Shown here piece after piece: positions 20,860-31,490 of a stretch of DNA of 64,000 nt. How positions within the stretch are numbered: position 1 is the stretch's first letter; every line of letters starts with the position of its first letter. The notes beneath the pieces were generated by a model, which saw nothing but the letters and a program-made list of their open reading frames with translations, was not told the DNA's origin and did not search any database. This DNA is from Haemophilus parainfluenzae. Lineage in GTDB: Bacteria; Pseudomonadota; Gammaproteobacteria; Enterobacterales; Pasteurellaceae. The translations under genes and the position numbers were made by a program. Where the stretch lies: NCBI RefSeq assembly GCF_014931375.1, contig NZ_CP063117.1, positions 1,302,501 to 1,366,500 of the forward strand. The letters are read 5' to 3'.

Positions 20860-22050
20860 TTATCGTTCATTTCGATAAGTCAGGAAGTAATAAGAGAGGG
20901 CTGAAATGATTACGCAAGCCGTCATTGTATAGAGCATTGGTGCAGCGGTTTCCATTTTAAAGCTCGCTACCAAGGAACCCATCACCGCACCTACACCAAA
21001 ACGTACACTTCCCATTAATGAATTTGCTGTACCCGCCATCGTTGGAAATTTTTCTAGAATAGAGGCTGTGGCATTTGAGGAGATTAATGGATTTTGTCCA
21101 ACAAAAAAGGCTACGCCAATAGCCATTGGCCAAAAACCGAAATCAAAAAGTGCGGTTAAAAATAGCCAGATTCCTGAAATGAATTGTACAGCAATACCAA
21201 TACGTAACATGGTTTCAGCACCTAATTTCAATACAAATTTCCCATTGAGATAGGAGGCTGTTGTCATGATGGCAATATTGATCATAAAGAAATAACCGAA
21301 TTCATCGACTGGAATGCCATAAATACCGATATAGACAATAGACCCTGCAGTGACGAAAGCAAATAAACCGCCAAATCCAAAAGAGGCGGCAGCCATGTAA
21401 CCTAACACTTCTTTTTGTTTTGAAAGCATCATAAAGTTACGAGCAATGATATTTAGGCGTAGTGGAATACGATTTTCTTGTTTATGGGTTTCAGGAATAA
21501 TGAAAAAGACAAGTAATGCGGCAAGAAATCCCATCGTACCAATCACATAAAAAATCATGTGCCAGTGGAAATACTTCACAATATATCCGCCAATCACAGG
21601 TGCAACAAGCGGCGCGATCATAAAGACAAGCGTGATGGTAGACATGACTCGAGAGAGCTGATCCTTGCTAAATAAATCCCGTAATAAAGCTCCAGAAAGT
21701 ACAACGGGTGCAGCGCCAAAGAAACCTTGAATGAAACGCAGTGCAGTGAAACTGCCTATAGATTGAATACCGGTTAAAATAATAGCGGTGATAGCGCCAA
21801 TAATGACACCTAGTAGAATAATTGGTTTACGACCAAAACTATCGCCAAAGGGCCCCCAGAATAATTGTCCTGCTGCCATGCCGTAAGCAAAGAATGTCAG
21901 TGTATGCTGAACTTGCTCGGAGTTGATATTTAAGTCTTCAGCAATATTTAAAAAGGATGGAATATACATATCCACGCCCAAAGGCGGTAGCATCGAGAGG
22001 ATGCCGAGCGTGGCAATAAAGATAAAAGTAGGTTTAATATTTTGGCTCAT
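20860..22050 (-). CDS. bcr: Bcr/CflA family multidrug efflux MFS transporter
   Basis: A 396-residue 12-helix major facilitator drug:H+ antiporter. The conserved loop 2-3 motif appears as GPFGDSFGRKPII, and PPLGVDMYIPSFL at the N-terminus is typical of Bcr/CflA. Length matches E. coli Bcr (396). It starts one base after the rsuA stop, so rsuA-bcr form a coupled operon, the same pair as in E. coli and Haemophilus. A second, related MFS gene (pseudogene) lies at 61190-62387. Confidence 0.9.
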   Translation of the reverse strand: MSQNIKPTFIFIATLGILSMLPPLGVDMYIPSFLNIAEDLNINSEQVQHTLTFFAYGMAAGQLFWGPFGDSFGRKPIILLGVIIGAITAIILTGIQSIGSFTALRFIQGFFGAAPVVLSGALLRDLFSKDQLSRVMSTITLVFMIAPLVAPVIGGYIVKYFHWHMIFYVIGTMGFLAALLVFFIIPETHKQENRIPLRLNIIARNFMMLSKQKEVLGYMAAASFGFGGLFAFVTAGSIVYIGIYGIPVDEFGYFFMINIAIMTTASYLNGKFVLKLGAETMLRIGIAVQFISGIWLFLTALFDFGFWPMAIGVAFFVGQNPLISSNATASILEKFPTMAGTANSLMGSVRFGVGAVMGSLVASFKMETAAPMLYTMTACVIISALSYYFLTYRNER

Positions 22051-22051
22051 A

Positions 22052-22750
22052 TTATTTCACTAAATTGTCGATTTCTTCCTGAGTGAGTGGACGAAATTCG
22101 CCTTCTTCTAAGCTTTCATCTAATTCAACGTTACCTATTCTCCAACGGTGTAGCGCAACGACTTTATTACCAAGTGCAGCAAACATTCGTTTCACCTGAT
22201 GATAGCGCCCTTCAGAGATAGTCAGATTCACGTTGTAATCATCTAATACTTCTAATTTTGCTGGTTTAGTCGGTTCTTTTTCGCCACGTAACAGAATGCC
22301 TTCTTCACAAGCTGAAGCATAATGGTTTTCAACTGGATCAGCTAAAGTGACTAAATAGGTTTTTTCGCATTGATGTTTTGGTGACGTAATACGATGTGAC
22401 CATTGACCATCATCTGTTAATAGCACGAGTCCTGTGGTATCCACATCTAATCGGCCAGCGCTGTGTAACTTGCCAGAAAGAGGCGGTTCAAAGAATTGAT
22501 AAATGGTTGGGTAGTCACCATCATCGTGAGAGCAAACGTAGCCTTGTGGCTTATGCAACATAAAATATTGGCCTTCTTCTACCCAAGGCAATAAATCATC
22601 TTCAAAATAAATCTCATCTTCTTGGCTAACTTTGGTCGCCCCATTTTTTACAATTTCACCATTAATTTTGACCGCACTTTGGCGAATGGCCTTGGTGGCT
22701 TGTGAACGGGTTAAACCTGTATTCTCAGCAATAAATTTATCTAGTCGCAT
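22052..22750 (-). CDS. rsuA: 16S rRNA pseudouridine(516) synthase RsuA
   Basis: A 232-residue pseudouridine synthase. The N-terminal S4 RNA-binding domain (MRLDKFIAENTGLTRSQATK) is followed by the catalytic motif GRLDVDTTGLVLLTDDG with the active-site aspartate, and by SEGRYHQVKRM. Length matches E. coli RsuA (231). It lies between the DUF1919-like gene (9 bases upstream) and bcr, all leftward, and is probably co-transcribed with both. Confidence 0.95.
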   Translation of the reverse strand: MRLDKFIAENTGLTRSQATKAIRQSAVKINGEIVKNGATKVSQEDEIYFEDDLLPWVEEGQYFMLHKPQGYVCSHDDGDYPTIYQFFEPPLSGKLHSAGRLDVDTTGLVLLTDDGQWSHRITSPKHQCEKTYLVTLADPVENHYASACEEGILLRGEKEPTKPAKLEVLDDYNVNLTISEGRYHQVKRMFAALGNKVVALHRWRIGNVELDESLEEGEFRPLTQEEIDNLVK

Positions 22751-22759
22751 CGTAAACTC

Positions 22760-23389
22760 TTATTTTTTATTGAACCAGCTGACGTAATCAAACTGATCAT
22801 AATATTTTTCGCCATTCCAACCGGAAAAAGTAAATAAATCGCCCACTTCGCCTTCGTTTTCAAAGCCTTTAATGTAGAACGCAGATTTTAATTCAGGATA
22901 TGGCTTGTGGGTAAAGACGACTTTGTTTGGATAAGGCAAGTTATCGAAGGCTTGTAAGTCTTCATATTTTGCACCTTTTCCACCATCTTTATCTGTCATC
23001 ATAATAAACAAGTTATCGAGGTTTAAACGCTGTGAGCGAGCTTCCCACTTTTCCTGAGCCTCTTGCTCGGAGTGGTAGTGCATAAAGTGCACTTTAAGAT
23101 CACCTAATAGACCAACTGGGTACGGTTTTTCTGTTTGTATAAATTGAAGCGGTTGTGCTTGATAGAATGTGATGTTCTGTAGATAGCGAACAAAATCGCT
23201 AGGGTCTAAATAAAGGTTAACAAACGGAGAATTAAAAGGCTGATTTAGGTCGTGCAAAATAAATGCACCGACACAGTTAGCAGAAATCACTGACATGCCT
23301 TGATTGGTTAACCGTTTTTGAAAGGTTTTATTAATCGCTTTCCGTTGTAATTTATTGATGGCACTTCTAAATTTAGAAAACAAACTCAT
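22760..23389 (-). CDS. DUF1919-like protein
   Basis: A 209-residue soluble protein with no signal peptide. The features [53 protein letters not shown] and [13 protein letters not shown] match my memory of the DUF1919 family, found next to polysaccharide genes in some species and as single genes in Pasteurellaceae. The conserved layout suggests an enzyme acting on cell-surface saccharides, but that is weak inference. It is the first gene of a leftward run with rsuA and bcr. Confidence 0.7.
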   Translation of the reverse strand: MSLFSKFRSAINKLQRKAINKTFQKRLTNQGMSVISANCVGAFILHDLNQPFNSPFVNLYLDPSDFVRYLQNITFYQAQPLQFIQTEKPYPVGLLGDLKVHFMHYHSEQEAQEKWEARSQRLNLDNLFIMMTDKDGGKGAKYEDLQAFDNLPYPNKVVFTHKPYPELKSAFYIKGFENEGEVGDLFTFSGWNGEKYYDQFDYVSWFNKK

Positions 23390-23587
23390 TATTTATATCC
23401 TGTATATTTTTTGCGATATAGTAACGTTTTTGCTTCTGAATGTGAAGAAAAGACAAAAGTTCGGTCGATTTCACTCATATTTTGTAATCATTTTGTAAAA
23501 TTTTTGCGGTATATCACAAATTTCTCTAAAAAAGAGAGTATAATGGCGCAAATTTTATTTAGCCTAAGTGAAAATGGAGTATTTTAT

Positions 23588-24862
23588 ATGAGCGAACAAT
23601 TACGCCAAGCCGCATTAGATTTTCATGAATTCCCAATTCCGGGGAAAATTGCCGTTACCCCAACCAAATCGCTAGAAACCCAACATGATTTAGCCCTTGC
23701 TTATTCTCCAGGTGTTGCAGAGCCTTGTCTTGAAATAGAAAAAGATCCTTCTGCTGCAAGCCGTTATACCGCTCGCGCTAACTTAGTTGCCGTGATTTCA
23801 AATGGTACAGCGGTATTAGGTTTAGGAAATATTGGTGCGCTTGCATCAAAACCTGTTATGGAAGGGAAAGGTGTATTGTTTAAAAAATTTGCTGGCATCA
23901 ATGTTTTCGATATTGAAATCAATGAACATGATCCAGATAAATTAATCGATATTATTGCTTCATTAGAACCAACGTTTGGTGGTATTAACCTTGAAGATAT
24001 CAAAGCACCGGAATGTTTCCACATTGAAAAAGCATTGCGTGAACGCATGGGAATTCCGGTATTCCATGATGACCAACACGGTACAGCTATCATCGTCGGC
24101 GCAGCAGTATTAAATGGTTTAGAAATTATTGGTAAAAATATTTCTGATGTATGCTTAGTGGTTAATGGTGCAGGTGCTTCTGCTATTGCTTGTACTAACT
24201 TGCTTCGTGCATTAGGTTTCAAAAAAGAAAATATCACCATGTGTGACTCTAAAGGCGTGATTTACAAAGGCCGTGGCGATAACATGGATGAAACCAAACA
24301 ATTCTACGCGATTGAAGATAATGGTTGGCGCACATTAGCGGATGCTGTTAAGGGAGCTGATGTGTTCTTAGGTTGCTCTAAAGCAGGTGCATTAAAACCT
24401 GAAATGGTGAAAACCATGGCAGAAAATCCATTAATCTTGGCATTGGCAAACCCAACACCTGAAATTATGCCAGATGAAGCCAAAGCAGTTCGTCCAGATG
24501 CGATTGTTTGTACTGGTCGCTCAGACTTTCCAAATCAAGTAAATAACGTACTTTGTTTCCCATTCTTATTCCGTGGTGCATTAGACGTAGGTGCAACAGC
24601 GATTAATGAAGAAATGAAATTAGCGGCTTCTCATGCGATTGCAGGTTTGGCGAAAGAACCGGTGCCGTTAGAAATTATTGCAAGTTATGGTGCGCTATCC
24701 TTCGGACCAGATTATGTCATTCCAACTCCGTTTGATCCTCGTTTATTGTTTACTGTCTCTTCTGCAGTAGCGAAAAAAGCGATGGAAACCGGTGTTGCAA
24801 CGCGTCCAATCACAGATTGGGCCGCTTATGAAAAACAATTAAAAGCGTTAGTTGCAGCGTAA
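23588..24862 (+). CDS. maeB: Malic enzyme, short form lacking the phosphotransacetylase-like domain
   Basis: A 424-residue enzyme oxidatively decarboxylating malate to pyruvate, with NAD(P). [52 protein letters not shown] (metal site) and the nucleotide-binding [12 protein letters not shown] are the MaeB-type signature. E. coli MaeB (759 residues) carries a C-terminal phosphotransacetylase-like domain. Here the protein stops right after the malic enzyme domain, and a dyad terminator follows, so the short form looks natural. The start is the ATG at 23588 with GGAG 9 bases upstream. The longer in-frame extension upstream lacks a ribosome site and protein-like composition. TATAAT at 23539 is a likely -10 box. 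Confidence 0.92.
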   Translation: MSEQLRQAALDFHEFPIPGKIAVTPTKSLETQHDLALAYSPGVAEPCLEIEKDPSAASRYTARANLVAVISNGTAVLGLGNIGALASKPVMEGKGVLFKKFAGINVFDIEINEHDPDKLIDIIASLEPTFGGINLEDIKAPECFHIEKALRERMGIPVFHDDQHGTAIIVGAAVLNGLEIIGKNISDVCLVVNGAGASAIACTNLLRALGFKKENITMCDSKGVIYKGRGDNMDETKQFYAIEDNGWRTLADAVKGADVFLGCSKAGALKPEMVKTMAENPLILALANPTPEIMPDEAKAVRPDAIVCTGRSDFPNQVNNVLCFPFLFRGALDVGATAINEEMKLAASHAIAGLAKEPVPLEIIASYGALSFGPDYVIPTPFDPRLLFTVSSAVAKKAMETGVATRPITDWAAYEKQLKALVAA

Positions 24863-24873
24863 TTTTACTTTCT

Positions 24874-24925
24874 CAAAGTGCGGTCAAAAATGATGATGTT
24901 TTTAACCGCACTTTGTGTTTTTTTA
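24874..24925 (+). terminator. Uptake-sequence dyad terminator after maeB
   Basis: CAAAGTGCGGT and ACCGCACTTTG form a stem around about 20 bases, followed by TTTTTT. Confidence 0.8.
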
Positions 24926-24996
24926 TCTGTCTATGAAAGGAATGGCACATTAGCGTGCTTTAAATTAATCGAAGGGTAGCGATTCCCTTAGGACTT

Positions 24997-26934
24997 ATGA
25001 GTGTCAAAATGAAACAAACACGTTCTCCTTTATATCCGATTTTTCTCTTCGTCATCATTAATCTGATCATTTTCTCCTTATCTCGTCTTGGGCTTGCGAT
25101 TTGGCAGGCAGACCGTGTCTCTGCGGTAGCTGGCTGGGGGCAATTATTCTTACAGGGCTTGCGCATGGATATCGTGGCTTTGTGCTATTTATTTGGAGTG
25201 CCAGCATTATTTACAGTGCTATTTCATCATAGCCGAATTTGGAAAATGATTTTACGCATTTGGCTTACTTTCGGTAGTGTGTTTATTCTATTCATGGAAT
25301 TGGCTACGCCCGCATTTATCGAAACCTATGATTTCCGTCCAAACCGTCTCTTTATCGAATATTTAATTTATCCGAAAGAAGTCTTTTCAATGTTGATGGA
25401 AGGGCATTTAACTGCGGTCATTTTTAGCCTTATTTTCACTGTTACGGCTTTCTTCTGTTATTGGAAACTATCTGGTTATGCGGTCAAAGATTTACGCCCA
25501 ATGAGCTGGAAATTACGCCCTGTAATAGCATTGCTCGTGATTGCAGTTGCTTTTTTAGGTGCGCGTTCGAGTTTCCAACACCGTGGTGTTAACCCTGCAA
25601 TGGTTGCCTTTTCTTCCGATGGTTTAGTGAATTCTCTCGTGTTGAACTCTGGCTATTCTGTCCTTTATGCGGCACAGCAATTTAAAGATGAAGGAGCATC
25701 TTCTGAAGCCTATGGCAAAATGGATACTGATGAAATGTTGCGTATTGTCAAAGCAAGCCGTGGGCGCCCTGAAAGTGATTATATTTCAGAGAAGATTCCA
25801 ACCTTAACGAAAAACCAAGCGACTTACCAAGGTAAACCGAAAAATATCGTCATTATTTTGGAAGAAAGTTTTGGGGCGCAATTTATCGGTACATTAGGCG
25901 GAAAACCACTTTCACCTGAATTTGATAAATTAGCCAAAGAAGGTTGGTTATTTGAAAATCTTTATGCTACGGGGACGCGTTCTGTTCGTGGTATTGAAGC
26001 TACCACAGCGGGCTTCACACCCACTCCAGCACGTGCAGTGGTGAAATTGAATAACAGCCAAAGTGGTTTCTTTACCATTGCAGATTTACTTGCTAAACAA
26101 GGTTACAATACTTCCTTTATTTATGGCGGTGAAAAGCACTTTGATAACATGGCAAGTTTCTTCTATGGCAATGGTTTCCAAACCATTATCGATCAAAAAG
26201 ATTACCAAAATCCTAAATTTACTGCGACTTGGGGTGTGAGTGATGAGGATTTATTTGATAAAGCGAACGAAACTTTTACCCAATTACAGAATGAAGGAAA
26301 ACCATTCTTTAGCTTAGTGTTTAGTTCGAGCAATCACGATCCTTTTGAATTTCCGGATGGTAAAATTGAGCTTTACGAACAACCAAAAGCAACCCGTAAT
26401 AACAGTGCAAAATATGCGGATTATGCGATTGGTTATTTCTTCAACTTAGCGAAACAATCTAATTATTGGAAAGATACCGTGTTCTTGGTGATTGCCGACC
26501 ATGATTCTCGTGCAGCTGGGGCAAGCTTGGTGCCAATTAAGCATTTCCATATTCCTGCGTTAATTTTAGGTGATCATGTTGAGCCACGCCGAGACAGTCG
26601 TTTAGTGAGTCAAATTGATATGCCGACAACCTTACTTTCTATTGCGGGGGTAAGTGGTAATTATCCGATGATTGGCTTTGATTTAACGCAAGATGTGAAT
26701 CCGAATCGTGCCTTTATGCAGTTTGATCAAACCCAAGCTTTAATGAAAGGCAATCATGATGTCGTTATCCAAACACCAAATAGTAAAGCAAAAGGCTATG
26801 TTTATGATAAGGAAAAAGACACATTAACCGAAAAAGACGTGCCGGAAGAAATGAAAAAAGAAGCGTTGGCACATGCCTTACTTGGCAGCTATTTGTATAA
26901 AAACCGTTTATATAAAGGCAGTGAAGAGAAGTAA
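24997..26934 (+). CDS. LTA synthase family membrane sulfatase
   Basis: A 645-residue protein with about five N-terminal membrane helices (up to about residue 190) and a large periplasmic sulfatase/alkaline-phosphatase-fold domain. NIVIILEESFGAQFIG supplies the metal-binding glutamate, ATGTRSVRGIEATTAG the nucleophile threonine, and FLVIADHDSRAAG the metal-binding Asp-His. The layout resembles LtaS and OpgB-type phosphoglycerol transferases, and also EptA-type enzymes. Gram-negative members may move phosphoglycerol or phosphoethanolamine onto envelope glycans. The substrate here is not known to me. The ATG at 24997 has AGGA upstream. It is followed by a terminator. Confidence 0.85.
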   Translation: MSVKMKQTRSPLYPIFLFVIINLIIFSLSRLGLAIWQADRVSAVAGWGQLFLQGLRMDIVALCYLFGVPALFTVLFHHSRIWKMILRIWLTFGSVFILFMELATPAFIETYDFRPNRLFIEYLIYPKEVFSMLMEGHLTAVIFSLIFTVTAFFCYWKLSGYAVKDLRPMSWKLRPVIALLVIAVAFLGARSSFQHRGVNPAMVAFSSDGLVNSLVLNSGYSVLYAAQQFKDEGASSEAYGKMDTDEMLRIVKASRGRPESDYISEKIPTLTKNQATYQGKPKNIVIILEESFGAQFIGTLGGKPLSPEFDKLAKEGWLFENLYATGTRSVRGIEATTAGFTPTPARAVVKLNNSQSGFFTIADLLAKQGYNTSFIYGGEKHFDNMASFFYGNGFQTIIDQKDYQNPKFTATWGVSDEDLFDKANETFTQLQNEGKPFFSLVFSSSNHDPFEFPDGKIELYEQPKATRNNSAKYADYAIGYFFNLAKQSNYWKDTVFLVIADHDSRAAGASLVPIKHFHIPALILGDHVEPRRDSRLVSQIDMPTTLLSIAGVSGNYPMIGFDLTQDVNPNRAFMQFDQTQALMKGNHDVVIQTPNSKAKGYVYDKEKDTLTEKDVPEEMKKEALAHALLGSYLYKNRLYKGSEEK

Positions 26935-26958
26935 AGTGCGGTCAGTTTTAGGCTAATT

Positions 26959-26990
26959 TTAAAGGGCGAATGATTTCGCCCTTTTTCTTT
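26959..26990 (+). terminator. Terminator after the LtaS-like gene
   Basis: AAAGGGCGAA(A) and TTCGCCCTTT pair around TGAT and are followed by a T-rich run. It also serves the converging ytfE. Confidence 0.8.
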
Positions 26991-27003
26991 ATATGATTTG
27001 TTC

Positions 27004-27678
27004 TTAGTGATTTTCAGCAATCACACGAGGGAATAAAATATTATTTTCACGATGAATATGCATCATTAAATCATCTGCAAATTCTTGGATACCGCTATAA
27101 AGCGCACGCCATGTGTTACAAGCATCTGCTGGAGGCGTCATATTGTTTGTTAATGATTTCAATACGTCTAAATGTTCGCCATGTTCTGCGTGTTCCATTT
27201 CCATCATACGAATCGGCATTTGTGCCATCATATAATTTCCCGCTTTGATCATAGGGAAAAGCACGTGCTCTTCTTTCATCATATGGTTGCTCAAATCTTC
27301 ATAGACATTGCGCAATTCAGCTGCAACACCCATTGGACAATCTTCACGATCGCCATGAACACTTTCTACGCGATCCGCTAATACGATTAATTCTTGAAGT
27401 TGTTCACGATGGCGTTGATGGTAGCGAACTAAGATATGATCGATAATTTCAGGATAAGTTGCATTAACCCAATATTCTTCTGGGTTTTCTGCTTTACTGT
27501 TTTGAAGCTCCGTTAAACGCGTTTCGATTTCAGCTAAATTTAACCCTTTTTCTGCGGCAGCGTTGGAAAGTGTATCTGACCCACCACAGCAGAAATCCAA
27601 ATCGTATTCACGAAGTAGGGAAGTTGAGCCGGGTACGCTGACAGCGATTTCACTTAATTTTTTATCTCCAAAAGACAT
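27004..27678 (-). CDS. ytfE: Iron-sulfur cluster repair di-iron protein YtfE (RIC)
   Basis: A 224-residue protein that repairs Fe-S clusters damaged by nitric oxide or oxidants. The N-terminal ScdA_N domain has DLDFCCGG and a hemerythrin-like four-helix domain follows, with iron-ligand histidines in HILVRYHQRHREQL, MKEEHVLFP, MEHAEHGEHL and MMHIHRENNILFP. Length matches E. coli YtfE (220). The ATG at 27678 has AAGGAG 8 bases upstream. An earlier ATG would add a hydrophobic stretch without a ribosome site. A near-consensus FNR box lies about 92 bases upstream, fitting control by low oxygen. With NirK also in this window, a nitric oxide source and a repair protein coexist. Confidence 0.94.
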   Translation of the reverse strand: MSFGDKKLSEIAVSVPGSTSLLREYDLDFCCGGSDTLSNAAAEKGLNLAEIETRLTELQNSKAENPEEYWVNATYPEIIDHILVRYHQRHREQLQELIVLADRVESVHGDREDCPMGVAAELRNVYEDLSNHMMKEEHVLFPMIKAGNYMMAQMPIRMMEMEHAEHGEHLDVLKSLTNNMTPPADACNTWRALYSGIQEFADDLMMHIHRENNILFPRVIAENH

Positions 27679-27769
27679 AATGAATCTCCTTATTGATGAG
27701 GTAGAGTTAGAAGTTGAGCAAAATACTAAGATAACAAGAGAAAAATGCAAAGGTTTTTTTTAACAAAGT

Positions 27770-27783
27770 ATGATTTAAATCAA
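27770..27783 (-). promoter_or_regulatory. FNR-type box upstream of ytfE
   Basis: ATGAT-TTAA-ATCAA matches the FNR consensus TTGAT-N4-ATCAA with one mismatch. It lies between the divergent ytfE and YafD-like genes, about 92 bases from the ytfE ATG. The direction of control is inferred. Confidence 0.5.
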
Positions 27784-27902
27784 AGAGAAAATTTAAACTT
27801 ACCATGTTGTAGGTAGATGTTGATGAGTATTTAGGTGGAAGTTGCATTGCTTTGATGAGATGTTATTATTCGTGCGTAGAGGATAGATGAGAAGGGGAGA
27901 GG

Positions 27903-28754
27903 ATGAAGCAAATTAACCGATTTTTAAAGATTGGCTTAGTATTAGCCATTTTAGGTGCTGGGTATTTTTTTACGAGTTTAACAATTTTTGACCGTACATT
28001 AATTCAATTAAATACGTCACAAAAACTAAGTTATATTCCTTTTGAAAACAAGTTAAATATGCAATGTGACAAGGCTGATAATTTAGTGCCTAAATTAGCC
28101 TTCTCTCGTTTTCATTTGATAACTTGGAATGTGCATAAGGGACAAGATACAGGATGGCAAGAGGATTTAGAACGATTCTCTAAACGGGCTGATTTTGTGT
28201 TATTACAAGAGGCGACGCAGCATCAAAATTTAAACACATTTTCGACCGCACTGTTTGTATCTTCTTTTTCTTTTAAAGATCTCTTATCGGGTGTCAAGAC
28301 ATTCACCAAAACGCAACCAGAATGGTATTGCGGTGGTGGTGTTGCAGAACCATTAATACAAATCCCTAAAGTAGCAAGTGTGATGAGTTTTCCATTAGAA
28401 AAAGGCGATAGCTTGCTGCTTATTAATGTACATTTAATTAATTTTGAATGGGGGATTTCTGCTTATCAAACTCAGTTAGAACAACTATTTTCCTTTATTG
28501 AAAATCATCAAGGTCCCATCATTATGGCGGGCGATTTTAATGCATGGAATGAAACTCGCCTTAATTTAGTCAATAATCTGATGCAAAAATATGGATTAGA
28601 TTCTGTGACGCTTTCTCAAGATGAACGAGTACGATTCTTAGGTTATCCACTGGATTATATTTTCAAGAGAGGCGTAAAAGTGGCTAGAGCAACATCAGAA
28701 GTGGTTACTTCTTCAGATCATAATCCATTACTGATGGAGTTCGAATTAGAATAA
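27903..28754 (+). CDS. YafD-like endonuclease/exonuclease/phosphatase family protein
   Basis: A 283-residue protein with one N-terminal membrane segment (about 10-30) followed by an EEP-fold domain. Motifs: TWNVHKGQD, LLQEATQH (metal-binding Glu), VHLINFEWG, GDFNAWNETR and SSDHNPLLMEF (catalytic Asp-His). The layout matches the UPF0294/YafD family of E. coli (266 residues), whose substrate is unknown to me. The ATG has GGGGAG close upstream. It is divergent from ytfE and ends with an uptake sequence plus hairpin. Confidence 0.8.
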   Translation: MKQINRFLKIGLVLAILGAGYFFTSLTIFDRTLIQLNTSQKLSYIPFENKLNMQCDKADNLVPKLAFSRFHLITWNVHKGQDTGWQEDLERFSKRADFVLLQEATQHQNLNTFSTALFVSSFSFKDLLSGVKTFTKTQPEWYCGGGVAEPLIQIPKVASVMSFPLEKGDSLLLINVHLINFEWGISAYQTQLEQLFSFIENHQGPIIMAGDFNAWNETRLNLVNNLMQKYGLDSVTLSQDERVRFLGYPLDYIFKRGVKVARATSEVVTSSDHNPLLMEFELE

Positions 28755-28780
28755 GTGCGGTCAGATTTTTGGAAAAATTT

Positions 28781-28803
28781 AGGGCTAACGTAATGTTAGC
28801 CCT
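28781..28803. terminator. Hairpin between the YafD-like gene and pepA
   Basis: AGGGCTAACG and TGTTAGCCCT pair nearly perfectly between the converging genes, with AT-rich flanks rather than a long T run. Confidence 0.6.
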
Positions 28804-28812
28804 ATATATTAA

Positions 28813-30288
28813 TTATTTAGTTTGGTTAATTAAGAATTGCGTTAATAAAGAAACCGGGCGACCTGTTGCTCCTTTATTGGCGCCTTGAAGCCAAGCTGTC
28901 CCAGCAATATCTAAATGTGCCCAAGTATATTTTTTCGTAAAATTAGAGAGGAATGCGCCAGCAGTAATTGCGCCGCCCCAGCGACCGCCGATATTGGCTA
29001 AATCAGCAAATGGAGATTTTAATTGCTCTTGATATTCTTCACTCAACGGTAATCGCCAAGCTTTATCAGTAGTTTGTTGTGCGGCTTGTAATAACTGTTC
29101 AGCCAAGGCATCATCAGTTGAAACTAAGCCGCTGTTATGTTGACCTAAAGCCACCACGCAAGCACCTGTTAGGGTTGCGACATCAATCACATATTGCGGT
29201 TCAAAACGTTCTACATAGGTGAGCGCATCACAAAGTACTAAACGTCCTTCCGCATCTGTATTTAATACTTCTACGGTTAAACCGTTCATCGTGGTGAGAA
29301 TATCACCTGGACGATAAGCATTGCCATCAGGTAAGTTTTCACATCCTGCTAATACGCCGATGACATTTAATGGCAGATTTAATTCAGCAATGGCTTTCAT
29401 CGTACCGAATACCGAAGCCGCACCGCACATATCGTATTTCATTTCATCCATATCAGCGGCAGGTTTTAAAGAAATACCGCCCGCATCAAAGGTTAAACCT
29501 TTACCCACTAACACGATTGGTTTCGCGTTTTTATCAGGCGCATTGTTGAAATGTAAAATAGACATATAAGCTGGATTTTGTGAACCGCGAGATACCGCTA
29601 AATATGCATTCATGCTAAGTTTTGTCATGTCTTCTTCATCAACCACATCGAGAGATAGTGAGGTTGATGTTTCAGCTAATTTTTTAGCTTGTTCTGCTAA
29701 ATAAGCCGGTGTACAAATATTAGGTGGCATATTCGCGATATTACGCGCAGCTTTTACACCATTTGCAATGGCTTGCGCTTCTGCGATGGCTTGTTGAGCT
29801 TGTGCATCATCGGTATTAAAAATAATTTCTTGAAGTGAGATAGCATCCGCTTTTTTACTTTTAAATTCATCAAATTGATAAAGGCTATGTTCGATGGTTT
29901 CAACAGTAAAACGCACATTCCAAAAGAGATCGCGATCTTTGATTTCCACATCCGTTAAATTATTTACCACTTGTTGAATAGTTAATTCTTTTAATGTTTG
30001 GGTAACACGTTGGATGATTTGTTTAAATTGGCGTTCAGTCGTTTCCCCTCTTTTGCCACAACCTGCTACTAACACGCGTTTAGCGGCAAGATTTTGTAAC
30101 GAATGAAGCAGAGTCGCTTGGCCAATTTTGCCTGAAAGATCTTGGCTTTGGGCTAACTGACTGAGGTAGCCTTTTGTGATTTGGTCGATTTCATTGAAAC
30201 TTTTTGTAAATTCGTTGTTCTCATAAATGCCGATGATAAGGCAATCGGTTGATTGAGAAAGTGCGGTTGAGTTTGCTTGATATTTCAT
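28813..30288 (-). CDS. pepA: Cytosol (leucyl) aminopeptidase PepA
   Basis: A 491-residue M17 family di-metal aminopeptidase that releases N-terminal residues from peptides. In E. coli it also binds DNA (XerCD recombination, carAB control). The metal/catalytic motifs [17 protein letters not shown] (Lys and Asp) and [10 protein letters not shown] are intact, together with [12 protein letters not shown]. Length is near E. coli PepA (503). It is transcribed away from lptF, sharing a 105-base divergent region. Confidence 0.95.
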   Translation of the reverse strand: MKYQANSTALSQSTDCLIIGIYENNEFTKSFNEIDQITKGYLSQLAQSQDLSGKIGQATLLHSLQNLAAKRVLVAGCGKRGETTERQFKQIIQRVTQTLKELTIQQVVNNLTDVEIKDRDLFWNVRFTVETIEHSLYQFDEFKSKKADAISLQEIIFNTDDAQAQQAIAEAQAIANGVKAARNIANMPPNICTPAYLAEQAKKLAETSTSLSLDVVDEEDMTKLSMNAYLAVSRGSQNPAYMSILHFNNAPDKNAKPIVLVGKGLTFDAGGISLKPAADMDEMKYDMCGAASVFGTMKAIAELNLPLNVIGVLAGCENLPDGNAYRPGDILTTMNGLTVEVLNTDAEGRLVLCDALTYVERFEPQYVIDVATLTGACVVALGQHNSGLVSTDDALAEQLLQAAQQTTDKAWRLPLSEEYQEQLKSPFADLANIGGRWGGAITAGAFLSNFTKKYTWAHLDIAGTAWLQGANKGATGRPVSLLTQFLINQTK

Positions 30289-30393
30289 GTTATTTCCTTA
30301 TGTTGCTAATTTGCTATTTAAATCAGTGAAAATAAGGTATCATACGCCATCTAAATTAGCCAGTTTCCCGTGTTTTTTAGTTAGAAAAAAAGA

Positions 30394-31485
30394 ATGATAT
30401 TAACCCGATATTTAACAAAGGAAGTCTTTAAAAGCCAGATTGCGATTTTGTTTATTTTGCTTTTAATTTTCTTCAGCCAACAACTTGTTCGCGTACTTGG
30501 TTCAGCGGCAAATGGTAAAGTGCCCGCCGATCTTGTGTTCTCTTTACTCGGTTTAGGGATGCCGACAATGGCGCAATTAATGTTGCCATTATGTTTGTTT
30601 ATCGCCATTTTACTGACTTTCGGTCGTCTCTATGCAGAAAGTGAAATTACGGTAATGCGAGCCTGTGGTGTGGGCCAACGTATTCTTGTTCGCGTGGCGT
30701 TAATTCTTTCTTTACTCACAGCGGGATTGGCTGCTTACAATGCATTGTGGCTTTCTCCATGGGCCATTCAAAAGCAAGCGGCGATTGTCGAAGATGCTAA
30801 AGCGAACCCAACCATGGGGGCATTGGCTTCTGGTCAATTCATGTCCACAAGCAACAATAATTTCGTCTTATTCATTGATAAGATTAACGGTAATCAAATC
30901 AGTGATGTTTATCTTTTCCAAATGAAAGCCAAAGGCCAAACGAAACCATCAGTGGTTACGGCTGAAAAAGGTGAATTAAAAGCGTTACCAAATGGCGACC
31001 AAGTACTGAATTTACAAAATACTTTGCGTGTAGAAGGTACATCGGTACTTCCTGATTTCCGTATTACGCATTTTGATGATTACCAAGCGTATTTAGGTCA
31101 TCAAGAGACAAATACAGAAAGTGATGAAGCGGCTGAATTATCTTTTGAGCAATTATTAAAAGATAACAGTGCAGCAGCAAAAGCAGAGTTGCATTGGCGC
31201 ATTACCTTAATTTTAGCGGTGCCTTTAATGGCGCTTATCGCCGTACCAATGAGTAAAGTGAATCCTCGACAAGGCCGTTTTGCGAAGATCTTACCGGCAC
31301 TATTGCTTTATTTAATTTACTTCTTATTACAAAGCTCATTTAAATCTGCGGGTGGTGCAGGTAAGCTTGATGCAGGTTTATTAATGCCGTTGGTAAATAT
31401 CGCCTTTTTAATTTTAGGAATTGTGCTGAATAGTTGGGATAGTACCGCTATGCATAAATTCCGTCGTGTATTCAGAAAAGGGTAA
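30394..31485 (+). CDS. lptF: LPS export ABC transporter permease LptF
   Basis: A 363-residue inner-membrane subunit of LptB2FG, which extracts lipooligosaccharide from the inner membrane and passes it to LptC. Three membrane helices at each end flank a periplasmic beta-jellyroll domain (about 130-250). The start [15 protein letters not shown] and the coupling segment [13 protein letters not shown] are typical. Length is near E. coli LptF (366). It lies five bases before lptG, forming the conserved lptFG pair opposite pepA. Confidence 0.95.
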   Translation: MILTRYLTKEVFKSQIAILFILLLIFFSQQLVRVLGSAANGKVPADLVFSLLGLGMPTMAQLMLPLCLFIAILLTFGRLYAESEITVMRACGVGQRILVRVALILSLLTAGLAAYNALWLSPWAIQKQAAIVEDAKANPTMGALASGQFMSTSNNNFVLFIDKINGNQISDVYLFQMKAKGQTKPSVVTAEKGELKALPNGDQVLNLQNTLRVEGTSVLPDFRITHFDDYQAYLGHQETNTESDEAAELSFEQLLKDNSAAAKAELHWRITLILAVPLMALIAVPMSKVNPRQGRFAKILPALLLYLIYFLLQSSFKSAGGAGKLDAGLLMPLVNIAFLILGIVLNSWDSTAMHKFRRVFRKG

Positions 31486-31490
31486 TAACA

